Shown piece after piece: positions 1 to 6,547 of a DNA stretch of 12,402 nucleotides. Source of the DNA: Bacteroidales bacterium (GTDB lineage Bacteria > Bacteroidota > Bacteroidia > Bacteroidales > S143-33). Under the pieces are notes generated by a model that saw only the letters and a list, made by a program, of their open reading frames with translations, did not search any database and had not been told where the DNA came from. The translations under genes were made by a program, and so were the position numbers. Every line of letters begins with the position of its first letter. The first letter of the stretch is position 1. The stretch lies in contig JALWNS010000341.1 of the NCBI GenBank assembly GCA_027083655.1, forward strand, positions 1 to 12,402. The letters are read 5' to 3'.

Positions 1-1
1 T

Positions 2-625
2 GAGAAGGAAGCTTTAATGGATTTACTTTCGCATAGGATTGAGACACAGGATTTTACACCGGAGAACCGTAAGCGTCACATCTTTGTGATTTTTCGCAAG
101 ACAGTAACTTTTTACCTTCGTTATCTAAAAGAAATAAACCATTTAATCAAGTCTGCTGAGGTATTGTTCAATGAAGCACAAAAAAATGAGGAAATTTTAC
201 GTTTGTTGAACATGGAGAAGAGCCTTGTATATTTTGAGACATCGTTAAAGTCTAATGAGCTAGTAATAGAGAAATTATTAAGGATTAATGTTGTCCAGCT
301 TACAGAAGATGACAGGGATGAAATTGAGGATATTATGATTGACAACAAGCAGGCAATTGAGATGTCTAATATTTATAGCAGTATCGTGCGTGATATGATG
401 GATGCTTTTTCGTCGGTTATTGGTAATAATCTCAACTTTGTAATGAAATTCCTCACTTCCATAACGATAATTTTAATGATACCAACCTTTGTGACAAGCT
501 TTTATGGAATGAATATCCCCCTGCCTTTTCAGCACCATCCTTATGCATTGTTAATAGTGTCAATGATTTCGTTGATTTTAACTTTGATAGGAATAATTAT
601 ATTTGCAAAGAGAAAATTGTTTTAA
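2..625 (+). CDS. corA: CorA-family divalent cation (Mg2+/Co2+) transporter, 3' part only
   Basis: Inner-membrane channel for Mg2+ (and Co2+ or other divalent cations); the family works as a homopentamer. The reading frame is open from base 2, so the gene starts upstream of the window; the ATG at 17 is internal. About 207 residues are visible, against roughly 310-350 for full-length CorA, so the N-terminal cytoplasmic domain is mostly missing. What remains is a long charged helical stretch (the stalk helices), then two hydrophobic segments at the C-terminus, the usual CorA topology. The family signature Gly-Met-Asn, within FYGMN, lies at bases 506-514, right after the first membrane segment, where it forms the pore mouth. 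The chain ends in a short basic tail (AKRKLF). A 43-bp gap separates it from tsaB. The family call is firm; ion preference cannot be read from sequence. Confidence 0.9.
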   Translation, partial: EKEALMDLLSHRIETQDFTPENRKRHIFVIFRKTVTFYLRYLKEINHLIKSAEVLFNEAQKNEEILRLLNMEKSLVYFETSLKSNELVIEKLLRINVVQLTEDDRDEIEDIMIDNKQAIEMSNIYSSIVRDMMDAFSSVIGNNLNFVMKFLTSITIILMIPTFVTSFYGMNIPLPFQHHPYALLIVSMISLILTLIGIIIFAKRKLF

Positions 626-647
626 TCTCCAAAAAGTTTTAATTTTC
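617..647 (+). promoter_or_regulatory. Possible Bacteroidetes-type promoter for tsaB and downstream genes
   Basis: TTG at 617-619 is followed after 20 bp by TAATTTTC at 640-647, one mismatch from the Bacteroidetes -7 consensus TAnnTTTG. This would start transcription some 15 bp before the tsaB ATG at 669. In AT-rich DNA such a match can arise by chance, and the operon may instead be read from upstream of corA. Confidence 0.3.
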
Positions 648-668
648 AGTTTAAATTTAATAAGCAAT

Positions 669-1397
669 ATGGCGTTGGATTATTATGTTGCTATTGAGAC
701 TTCTGGATCAGTGTGTTCTGTTGCATTGTTTGATATTACAGGCAAAGTAATAACAGAAGAGTGCTGGGAGCCTAATAGTCATTCTAAATATTTGACTGTA
801 AGGCTAGAAGAGCTGTTTGGGAAATATATATCTGACAAGGACAAGCAAATTCTGGCAATTGGTGTTTCACAGGGTCCGGGATCATATACTGGTCTTAGGA
901 TAGGAGTGTCTACTGCAAAAGGTTTGGCATATGCATTAAATAAGCCTTTAATTGCAGTACCTACTCTTGAAATTATGGTAGAAAATGTTATACAGACATA
1001 TAAGCAAGAGGTCCTGGATGTTGACTTCTTAGTACCAATGATTGATGCACGCCGTATGGAAGTTTATACCCAGGTCTTTGACAAGCATAGAAACGCACAG
1101 GATGATGTTGCTAATATTATCCTGGACAAGGATAGTTTTAGCAAATATTTAGATCAGGGTAAGGTGGCATTTTTTGGAAGCGGTTCTGCTAAATTTTCAA
1201 AAATTATTGCTAATGGTAATGCATTATTTTTGTCAGGTGTAGAGCCTTTAGCTAGATTTATGTATCCATTTATAAAGGATAGGTATGAGAAGCACCAGTT
1301 TGAGGATGTTGCTTATTTTGAGCCATTTTATCTCAAGCCATTTATTCCAACCACAAAACCAAAAGATTTATTAGGCAATGCAAGAAAGAAACAGTGA
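669..1397 (+). CDS. tsaB: TsaB, tRNA threonylcarbamoyladenosine (t6A) biosynthesis protein
   Basis: Non-catalytic partner of TsaD in the TsaB-TsaD-TsaE complex, which places threonylcarbamoyl on A37 of ANN-decoding tRNAs in the cytoplasm. The 242-residue protein has the ASKHA-fold start (YYVAIETSGSVCSVALFD, residues 6-22), the family motif GPGSYTGLRIG (69-79) and the MIDARRMEVY segment (124-133), all typical of TsaB/YeaZ. Length is normal. I chose the ATG at 669 because the family begins right before the first beta strand; the in-frame ATG at 603 would add 22 unrelated residues and overlap the end of corA. The 3' end overlaps the next gene by 20 bp, suggesting coupled translation. TsaD and TsaE are not in the window, which is common because these genes are usually dispersed. 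Confidence 0.93.
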   Translation: MALDYYVAIETSGSVCSVALFDITGKVITEECWEPNSHSKYLTVRLEELFGKYISDKDKQILAIGVSQGPGSYTGLRIGVSTAKGLAYALNKPLIAVPTLEIMVENVIQTYKQEVLDVDFLVPMIDARRMEVYTQVFDKHRNAQDDVANIILDKDSFSKYLDQGKVAFFGSGSAKFSKIIANGNALFLSGVEPLARFMYPFIKDRYEKHQFEDVAYFEPFYLKPFIPTTKPKDLLGNARKKQ

Positions 1398-2571
1398 AGC
1401 TCCTATCCCGCAACCAAAATTACAAGAAGTGGATGAGCATCTAAAAATAATGACAGTTGGAGTTCTTAAGGAGAGAAGCCGTGACGAAAAGCGAGTACCT
1501 CTTACTCCTTATGCTATACAGACACTTATCAATGCAGGACATAAGGTCATCATAGAGACTGGTAGTGGAGTAGGAGCAAATTATTCTGATGAGGATTTTC
1601 GAGCATCAGGAGCACGTGTATTAAGCAGGGAGGAAGTTTTATCTAAAGCAGATATACTTGTGAAAATAGGTCCATTGACACTGGATGAGATAAGGGAACT
1701 GCCCAATAATAAAATTCTTTTCTCTGCATTGCATCCTAATACCCAAACCAGGGAAAATATAGAATTACTACTTGAGAAAAATATTACTGCCATAGCTTAT
1801 GAGTTCTATGCTGACCAGAAAGGGATGAATCCTTTTTCATATTTGATGAGTGAGATTATAGGTAGTACATCAGTGATGATAGCTGCCGAGTTGTTAACGA
1901 ATGTGCGCGGTGGAAAAGGTGTTATGCTTGGTGGTTTGACGGGGTTGACACCAAGCACTATTATGGTTCTTGGTACGGATACTGCTGCAGAATATGCAAT
2001 AAGAATGGCCCTGGGCTTAGGTGCTTATGTAAAAGTATTTGATGATGACCTCGGAGGTCTGCTAAAAATGGAACAGCTTTTTGGCCAGCATCTTTTTACG
2101 TCTTCATTTAACCGTAAGACCTTGTACAAGTCTATCCAGACAACAGATGTAATAATCAACTCTAAAGTCAAACGGCATGATCAGCCTTTTATTATTACCG
2201 AAGAGATGGTCAAGCTAATGCGTAAAGGCTCTGTTATTGTTGACATGAAGATAGATTCTGGCTCTATAATAGAGACGGCAAGACCAACTACATTCGACAA
2301 TCCAACGTATGTGGTACATGATGTAATTCATTTTTGTGTGCCTAACATACCTTCGCGTGTGGCCCGGACTGCATCTATAGCCATTAGTGATGTGCTTACG
2401 CCTATACTTATGCAGATTTGTAACGAAGGAGGTATCTTGCCTTTGTTGAAGAAATCTGTTAGTCTGCGCAATGGAACTTATGCCTTCCTGGGTATGCTTA
2501 CAAATACCCAGTTGGCAGAGCGTTTTGATATGGATGCCAAAGATTTAAACCTTTTAGTGGCTTTGTTTTAA
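1378..2571 (+). CDS. ald: Alanine dehydrogenase-family protein with degenerate NAD-binding motif
   Basis: Alanine dehydrogenase interconverts L-alanine and pyruvate plus ammonia with NAD+ in the cytoplasm. The 397-residue chain matches the AlaDH/PNT family end to end: N-terminal substrate domain (about 26-160: VGVLKERSRDEKRVPLTP, then ALHP with His119), Rossmann domain (about 170-300), and IDSGSIIETARPTT (292-305) with conserved Asp293, then VPNIPSRVARTAS. Oddities: the glycine-rich loop, normally GxGxxG, reads GTDTAA (199-204), and the catalytic lysine I align to Mycobacterium tuberculosis Lys75 (alignment from memory) is Gly98. As I recall, Bacteroidetes homologues also lack that lysine, but usually keep GAGxxG. 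Asp222, the likely ribose-binding acid after beta-2, is present. The first ~25 residues are a non-conserved extension; a start at 1450 is possible. The 20-bp overlap with tsaB supports 1378. Family is sure; activity is not. Confidence 0.8.
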   Translation: MQERNSEAPIPQPKLQEVDEHLKIMTVGVLKERSRDEKRVPLTPYAIQTLINAGHKVIIETGSGVGANYSDEDFRASGARVLSREEVLSKADILVKIGPLTLDEIRELPNNKILFSALHPNTQTRENIELLLEKNITAIAYEFYADQKGMNPFSYLMSEIIGSTSVMIAAELLTNVRGGKGVMLGGLTGLTPSTIMVLGTDTAAEYAIRMALGLGAYVKVFDDDLGGLLKMEQLFGQHLFTSSFNRKTLYKSIQTTDVIINSKVKRHDQPFIITEEMVKLMRKGSVIVDMKIDSGSIIETARPTTFDNPTYVVHDVIHFCVPNIPSRVARTASIAISDVLTPILMQICNEGGILPLLKKSVSLRNGTYAFLGMLTNTQLAERFDMDAKDLNLLVALF

Positions 2572-2582
2572 ACATTATACAA

Positions 2583-4199
2583 ATGGGCAGTTTTAGCTCT
2601 TTTTTTACAAAAATCTTTGAAACATTGAAAAACTTTTTTGACACTAAACATTTTAAACATATCACTTTTTGGGGAGAGAAACTGTTTCTCCCAGTACGAG
2701 AAGATGACCCTTTAAAGCGGTTCAAACAGATTATTTTTATCCAGAGCTCATATTTAACTATATTGTTTTTTACTGTGATCGGTATTTATGAGTTCACTTT
2801 AGGTCTTAGAATCTCTCCCTTGGTTAGTGCCGGAGTAATAGTGATTAATTTCCTGTTGATGATTTACTTAAAAACAGGAGGCAAGATCTACACCCTGGCT
2901 AGTATTCATATTTTTCTTATCTGGATGGTAATAAGTTTTTTAGTCCTGGAGTCAGGGGGAATTAACTCTAATATGCTTGTGTGGTACATTCTTGTTATAA
3001 CAATGGCTTTTGAATACCTAGACGATAGATTTGGTATAGGTATCTGGTTGCTTATAGTTTTTATTTCGGTTGTAGCTATATATTTTTTGACTATCAGGGG
3101 ACACCTGTTTGGAGGTAATCACCTTCCTATTAATTATGAGTTGATACTTGTTTTATTGTTCATGTTTTTTTATACACTCATTTTGTTTGTCTATGTTAGT
3201 GAGAAAAACTTATATCAAAGGCAGTTGTTGATAAAAAAGTCTGACCTGGAGGCCAGGACACAGGAATTGATGTCAACAATGGAGGAGTTGCAATATCAGA
3301 ATCAACAGATTAAGTTTTTGAACGAGAAGCTTGAGGATAAGCAGATGTTAATAGAACACCAGGTCTCAGTGCTTAAATCATTAATGAAGTCCAGGGATGA
3401 AGCTTTAAATGCTCTGGCAACGAAAAATTCTGTAATACAGAGCTATTTGCAGGATTTGAATGATAGCCTGAAATACGCAGAGATATTACAAAGGATGTTT
3501 TTGACAGATGAGACAGTGCTGGGAAATTATTTCTCTTCATATTTCATTATGCACGAGCAAAAACAGCATGTAGGAGGTGATTTTTACTTTATTAAACCTG
3601 TGGATGAAAAACGTATTTTCCTGGTTCTGGGAGATGCTACAGGTCATGGCCCTGCAGGAGCAATTTTAGGTACAATAGCAATGCAATATTTAAATGACCT
3701 TTTCAGGACAGGTCTAACAAAGCCGGCAGAGATACTTTCTGCCCTCCGCGACAAGGTTTTGACACAATTTTCGCATTTTACCAGTAGAAGGAATTTTTAT
3801 TTCGGAATAGAGATAGCTGCAGTTTTATTTGATAAAGATGAAAAAACATTGTGGTTTGCAGGGCTTGGTAGACCTATTATCATAGTCAAAGATAAAATAT
3901 TGCTTGAGTTTATTCCTGTCAATCCTTCTATCATGGCTAATCAAGGCCAAGAACCTGTCAACGAGATAAAAATAAAGCTCGAGACTGCAGACAAAGTCTA
4001 TATGTTTTCTGATGGTTATTACTCGCAACTAAATCCTCAGTACAAAAAATATTCAAAGAAAGCTTTTAAAGAATTATTGGAAAATATAGCTTTGCAACCC
4101 CTGTTTACTCAAAAACAAATTTTGGAATTTAACCTTCAAGAATGGCGAAAAGACACAGAGTTAACAGATGATCTAACAATATTGGCAGTGCAAGTTTAA
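2583..4199 (+). CDS. Membrane-anchored SpoIIE-type (PP2C-like) serine/threonine phosphatase
   Basis: Predicted Mn/Mg-dependent phosphatase that would dephosphorylate a Ser/Thr-phosphorylated protein, in this family often an anti-sigma-factor antagonist. Order of parts in the 538 residues: an N-terminal cytoplasmic stretch (1-48); about six hydrophobic segments (roughly 49-72, 78-96, 101-122, 128-145, 151-170, 183-205) forming a membrane input module; a Gln/Glu/Lys-rich coiled coil (about 208-295); and a SpoIIE domain (about 300-538). Metal-binding acidic motifs are intact: GGDFY (331-335), GDATGHGPAG (350-359), FSDGYYSQ (475-482) and TDDLT (528-532). The build suggests signals sensed in the membrane are passed through the coiled coil. 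No anti-sigma factor, STAS protein or kinase is in the window, so the target is unknown. It lies 11 bp after the ald homologue and 11 bp before trkH, probably in one operon. Confidence 0.88.
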   Translation: MGSFSSFFTKIFETLKNFFDTKHFKHITFWGEKLFLPVREDDPLKRFKQIIFIQSSYLTILFFTVIGIYEFTLGLRISPLVSAGVIVINFLLMIYLKTGGKIYTLASIHIFLIWMVISFLVLESGGINSNMLVWYILVITMAFEYLDDRFGIGIWLLIVFISVVAIYFLTIRGHLFGGNHLPINYELILVLLFMFFYTLILFVYVSEKNLYQRQLLIKKSDLEARTQELMSTMEELQYQNQQIKFLNEKLEDKQMLIEHQVSVLKSLMKSRDEALNALATKNSVIQSYLQDLNDSLKYAEILQRMFLTDETVLGNYFSSYFIMHEQKQHVGGDFYFIKPVDEKRIFLVLGDATGHGPAGAILGTIAMQYLNDLFRTGLTKPAEILSALRDKVLTQFSHFTSRRNFYFGIEIAAVLFDKDEKTLWFAGLGRPIIIVKDKILLEFIPVNPSIMANQGQEPVNEIKIKLETADKVYMFSDGYYSQLNPQYKKYSKKAFKELLENIALQPLFTQKQILEFNLQEWRKDTELTDDLTILAVQV

Positions 4200-4210
4200 C
4201 CGGTTTTAAA

Positions 4211-5671
4211 ATGGGACGAAAAGCTGTTATTAATCTTAGGATAATTCTTTATGTGCTAGGTGTTGTTTTGTTAATCGAATCCTTTTTTATGCTTTTTAAC
4301 GTGCTCATTAGTTATGAGTACGAAGAGCCATACGTAAAAGCTAATTTTTTAGCCTTTTTGATAACTTTTTCCTCTGGCTTGTTGCTCTTTTTATTTAACA
4401 GGTCATATAGACATAGCTCTTTTGGACGAAAAGACAGTTATTTGTTGGTTACCCTTTCATGGATAATAATCTCTCTTTATGGTACATTGCCTTATTTGTT
4501 GACTGGAGCTATACCTACCTTTACAGATGCTTTTTTTGAGTCTGTATCGGGATTTACCACAACAGGTTCTTCTATACTCACTGATATTGAAGCCCTACCT
4601 CATAGTGCGCTATTCTGGAGAAGTGAGACACATTGGATAGGCGGCATGGGTATAATTGTCCTTTTTATAGCACTGTTTCCCACTATGAGAATGGGGAAAA
4701 TATATCTTTTTAATGCCGAAGCTTCTGTAGTTGTAGAAGAAAAAGCATTTCCCCGTATATTTGATGTAGCCCGTAACCTGTGGTTCATTTATTTTTTCCT
4801 GACAGTTTCAGAAGTGGTACTGCTATATATAGGGGGAATGGATATTTTCGATAGTATTTGCCATGCTTTTGCTACAGTAGCTACCGGTGGGTTTTCTACA
4901 AAAAACACTAGTCTTGGTGGATATTCGCCTTATATCCAGTATGTTGTGGCGGTGTTTATGATTTTATCCGCTACAAACTTTAACATTTATCTTTTGCTAA
5001 TAAAGAAGAAATTTAGTGCTATATTGGGTAATGAAGAATGGCGTACTTACCTATTCATATTATTCTCAGTAGTTATTGCAGTTACATTGGTTTTGTATAT
5101 TAAAGATGTTTATCCCCTGGAGCCAGCATTCCGTCATGCTCTTTTTAATGTTGCATCCCTGATGACTGCTACTGGGTTTGCAACTACTGACTATTTGCAA
5201 TGGCCAGCCCTGGCATGGATGTTAATAATATTTGTGATGTTCATAGGAGCCAGCTCAGGATCCACTGGAGGAGGTGTGAAAGTTATCAGATATGTTATTA
5301 TGGGTAAAAAGTTGAAAAATACTTTCCGCGAGATACTGCACCCTAATCTTGTCTCTACAGTAAGCTATAATAAGCAGACAGTTAATGATGATGTTGTTTT
5401 TAAAGTTTTGGTTTTTATAATACTGTACTTTATTATCGTTTTGACTGGTATGTTTATCCTGATTCTAACAGGTGTAGATCCTGCTACGGCCTTTGGATCT
5501 GCCCTAACAGCAATGGGAGGCATGGGACCAGGACTGGGAGTCACTGGCCCTGCCGGTAATTTCTCTACCATCCCTACTGTAGGGAAATTTACACTTGATG
5601 TATTGATGATTACAGGTAGACTGGAGATTTTTAGCGTGCTTATTCTGTTTACAAGAGATTACTGGAGATGA
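4211..5671 (+). CDS. trkH: TrkH/KtrB-type potassium uptake transporter membrane subunit
   Basis: Pore-forming subunit of a Trk/Ktr K+ uptake system in the inner membrane, normally gated by a cytoplasmic nucleotide-binding TrkA/KtrA ring. The 486 residues contain four M1-P-M2 repeats with their filter loops: TTTGSS (116-121), TVATGGFST (222-230), MTATGFAT (318-325) and TAMGGMGPGLG (433-443), each with the key glycine. The glycine/serine-rich gating loop of the third repeat, GASSGSTGGGVK, is at 346-357, and the C-terminus GRLEIFSVLILF..DYWR is typical. Length is that of TrkH (about 480). No trkA is in the window; the partner must be encoded elsewhere. It is the last gene of the probable tsaB-ald-phosphatase-trkH operon and ends only 3 bp from the oppositely oriented peptidase gene, with no clear terminator between them. 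Confidence 0.94.
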   Translation: MGRKAVINLRIILYVLGVVLLIESFFMLFNVLISYEYEEPYVKANFLAFLITFSSGLLLFLFNRSYRHSSFGRKDSYLLVTLSWIIISLYGTLPYLLTGAIPTFTDAFFESVSGFTTTGSSILTDIEALPHSALFWRSETHWIGGMGIIVLFIALFPTMRMGKIYLFNAEASVVVEEKAFPRIFDVARNLWFIYFFLTVSEVVLLYIGGMDIFDSICHAFATVATGGFSTKNTSLGGYSPYIQYVVAVFMILSATNFNIYLLLIKKKFSAILGNEEWRTYLFILFSVVIAVTLVLYIKDVYPLEPAFRHALFNVASLMTATGFATTDYLQWPALAWMLIIFVMFIGASSGSTGGGVKVIRYVIMGKKLKNTFREILHPNLVSTVSYNKQTVNDDVVFKVLVFIILYFIIVLTGMFILILTGVDPATAFGSALTAMGGMGPGLGVTGPAGNFSTIPTVGKFTLDVLMITGRLEIFSVLILFTRDYWR

Positions 5672-5674
5672 TTT

Positions 5675-6358
5675 TTACTCCTCGCTCGTTACACTCAAGA
5701 ACATAAGTATATAATAAATAAGACTTGCCAGAGCAGTTAGAGCTGCTACAACGTACGTCATAGCAGCCCAACGGAGAGCATCTTTTGCAATGGAGTAATC
5801 ATCACCACTTATTAAGCCTTTGGAGTATAGCCAGTTTAGTGCCCGGCGGCTTGCATCAAACTCTACAGGAAGTGTGATGAAGCTAAATAACACTACCAAA
5901 GCATAAGCAAGTATTCCTAGTAGCATCAGCCCAGGTGCAGCATGAAGGAATAACATCCCTGCCAACAACAACCATGAGCTAATGTGTGCGCCAATTTGTA
6001 CTATAGGTACCAAACCTGATCTGACTTGTACCCAGAAATAACCTGTGTGATGCTGCAGAGCATGGCCTGTCTCATGTGCTGCTACTGCAGCAGAGGCTAT
6101 GCTTTGCCCGTAAAATACAGGCTCACTTAGAGCTATTGTTTTATTGGTCGGGTTATAATGGTCTGTTAGCGTACCGTTAGAAACTGTAATTTTTACATCT
6201 TCTATGCCATTGTCTGTAAGCATGGCCTTGGCTACTTCGTAACCACTGAGACCGTATTTCATCGGGATTTTTAGGTACTTGTTAAACTTATTTTTAAATG
6301 TCGCCCCTACAATGTAACTGATGATTGTCAGAAAGATAAATATTCCCCAAATGCCCAT
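5675..6358 (-). CDS. yugP: YugP-family membrane zinc metallopeptidase
   Basis: Predicted integral-membrane neutral zinc peptidase (DUF/Peptidase family PF04298, Bacillus YugP type); physiological substrate unknown. The 227-residue protein begins with a transmembrane helix (about 2-19), then a soluble segment with the zinc motif HETGH (95-99), several hydrophobic helices (about 116-160) and VEFDASRRAL (165-174), where Glu166 is the likely third zinc ligand; a last membrane helix is at about 198-221. Length matches the family (about 225-235). Start at 6358 gives the usual short N-terminus before the first helix. It converges on trkH with a 3-bp gap and diverges from the secreted M4 protease gene. 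Function call is by family only. Confidence 0.9.
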   Translation of the reverse strand: MGIWGIFIFLTIISYIVGATFKNKFNKYLKIPMKYGLSGYEVAKAMLTDNGIEDVKITVSNGTLTDHYNPTNKTIALSEPVFYGQSIASAAVAAHETGHALQHHTGYFWVQVRSGLVPIVQIGAHISSWLLLAGMLFLHAAPGLMLLGILAYALVVLFSFITLPVEFDASRRALNWLYSKGLISGDDYSIAKDALRWAAMTYVVAALTALASLIYYILMFLSVTSEE

Positions 6359-6377
6359 ATCCCAATTTTTTTTAGCT

Positions 6378-6385
6378 CAAATTTA
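6378..6385 (-). promoter_or_regulatory. Possible -7 box for the yugP gene
   Basis: On the minus strand this reads TAAATTTG, a full match to the Bacteroidetes -7 consensus TAnnTTTG, about 20 bp before the yugP start at 6358. I see no good TTG/TTTG -33 element at 17-23 bp spacing, so the call is weak. Confidence 0.35.
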
Positions 6386-6485
6386 CAAATTAGATTCCAA
6401 ATGCTATTTTTCTGATAAAATGTCAGTGTTAACGTATAATTGATGATAATGTTTCGTTCTTTTTCTAAAAATACTTTAAATAATT

Positions 6486-6516
6486 TTTGTTATTTTTATA
6501 AAACATTTTACATTTG
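6486..6516 (+). promoter_or_regulatory. Bacteroidetes-type promoter of the secreted M4 protease gene
   Basis: TTTG at 6486-6489 (-33 element) and TACATTTG at 6509-6516 (-7 element, exact TAnnTTTG) are separated by 19 bp, the optimum for the primary sigma factor of Bacteroidetes. Transcription would start near 6522-6525, giving a 5' leader of about 25 nt to the ATG at 6548. The position also argues that the in-frame upstream ATGs from 6440 are not used, since they lie before the transcription start. Confidence 0.7.
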
Positions 6517-6547
6517 GTGGTTAAGAAACCCAAAAAAAATATTTGCT

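Noticed and set aside
2..625. A truncated or broken corA gene
   Set aside because: The frame is open to the left window edge, so the missing N-terminus reflects the window boundary and not a mutation.
603..668. Longer tsaB start at 603
   Set aside because: It would overlap corA and add 22 residues unlike any TsaB N-terminus; the conserved protein begins at 669.
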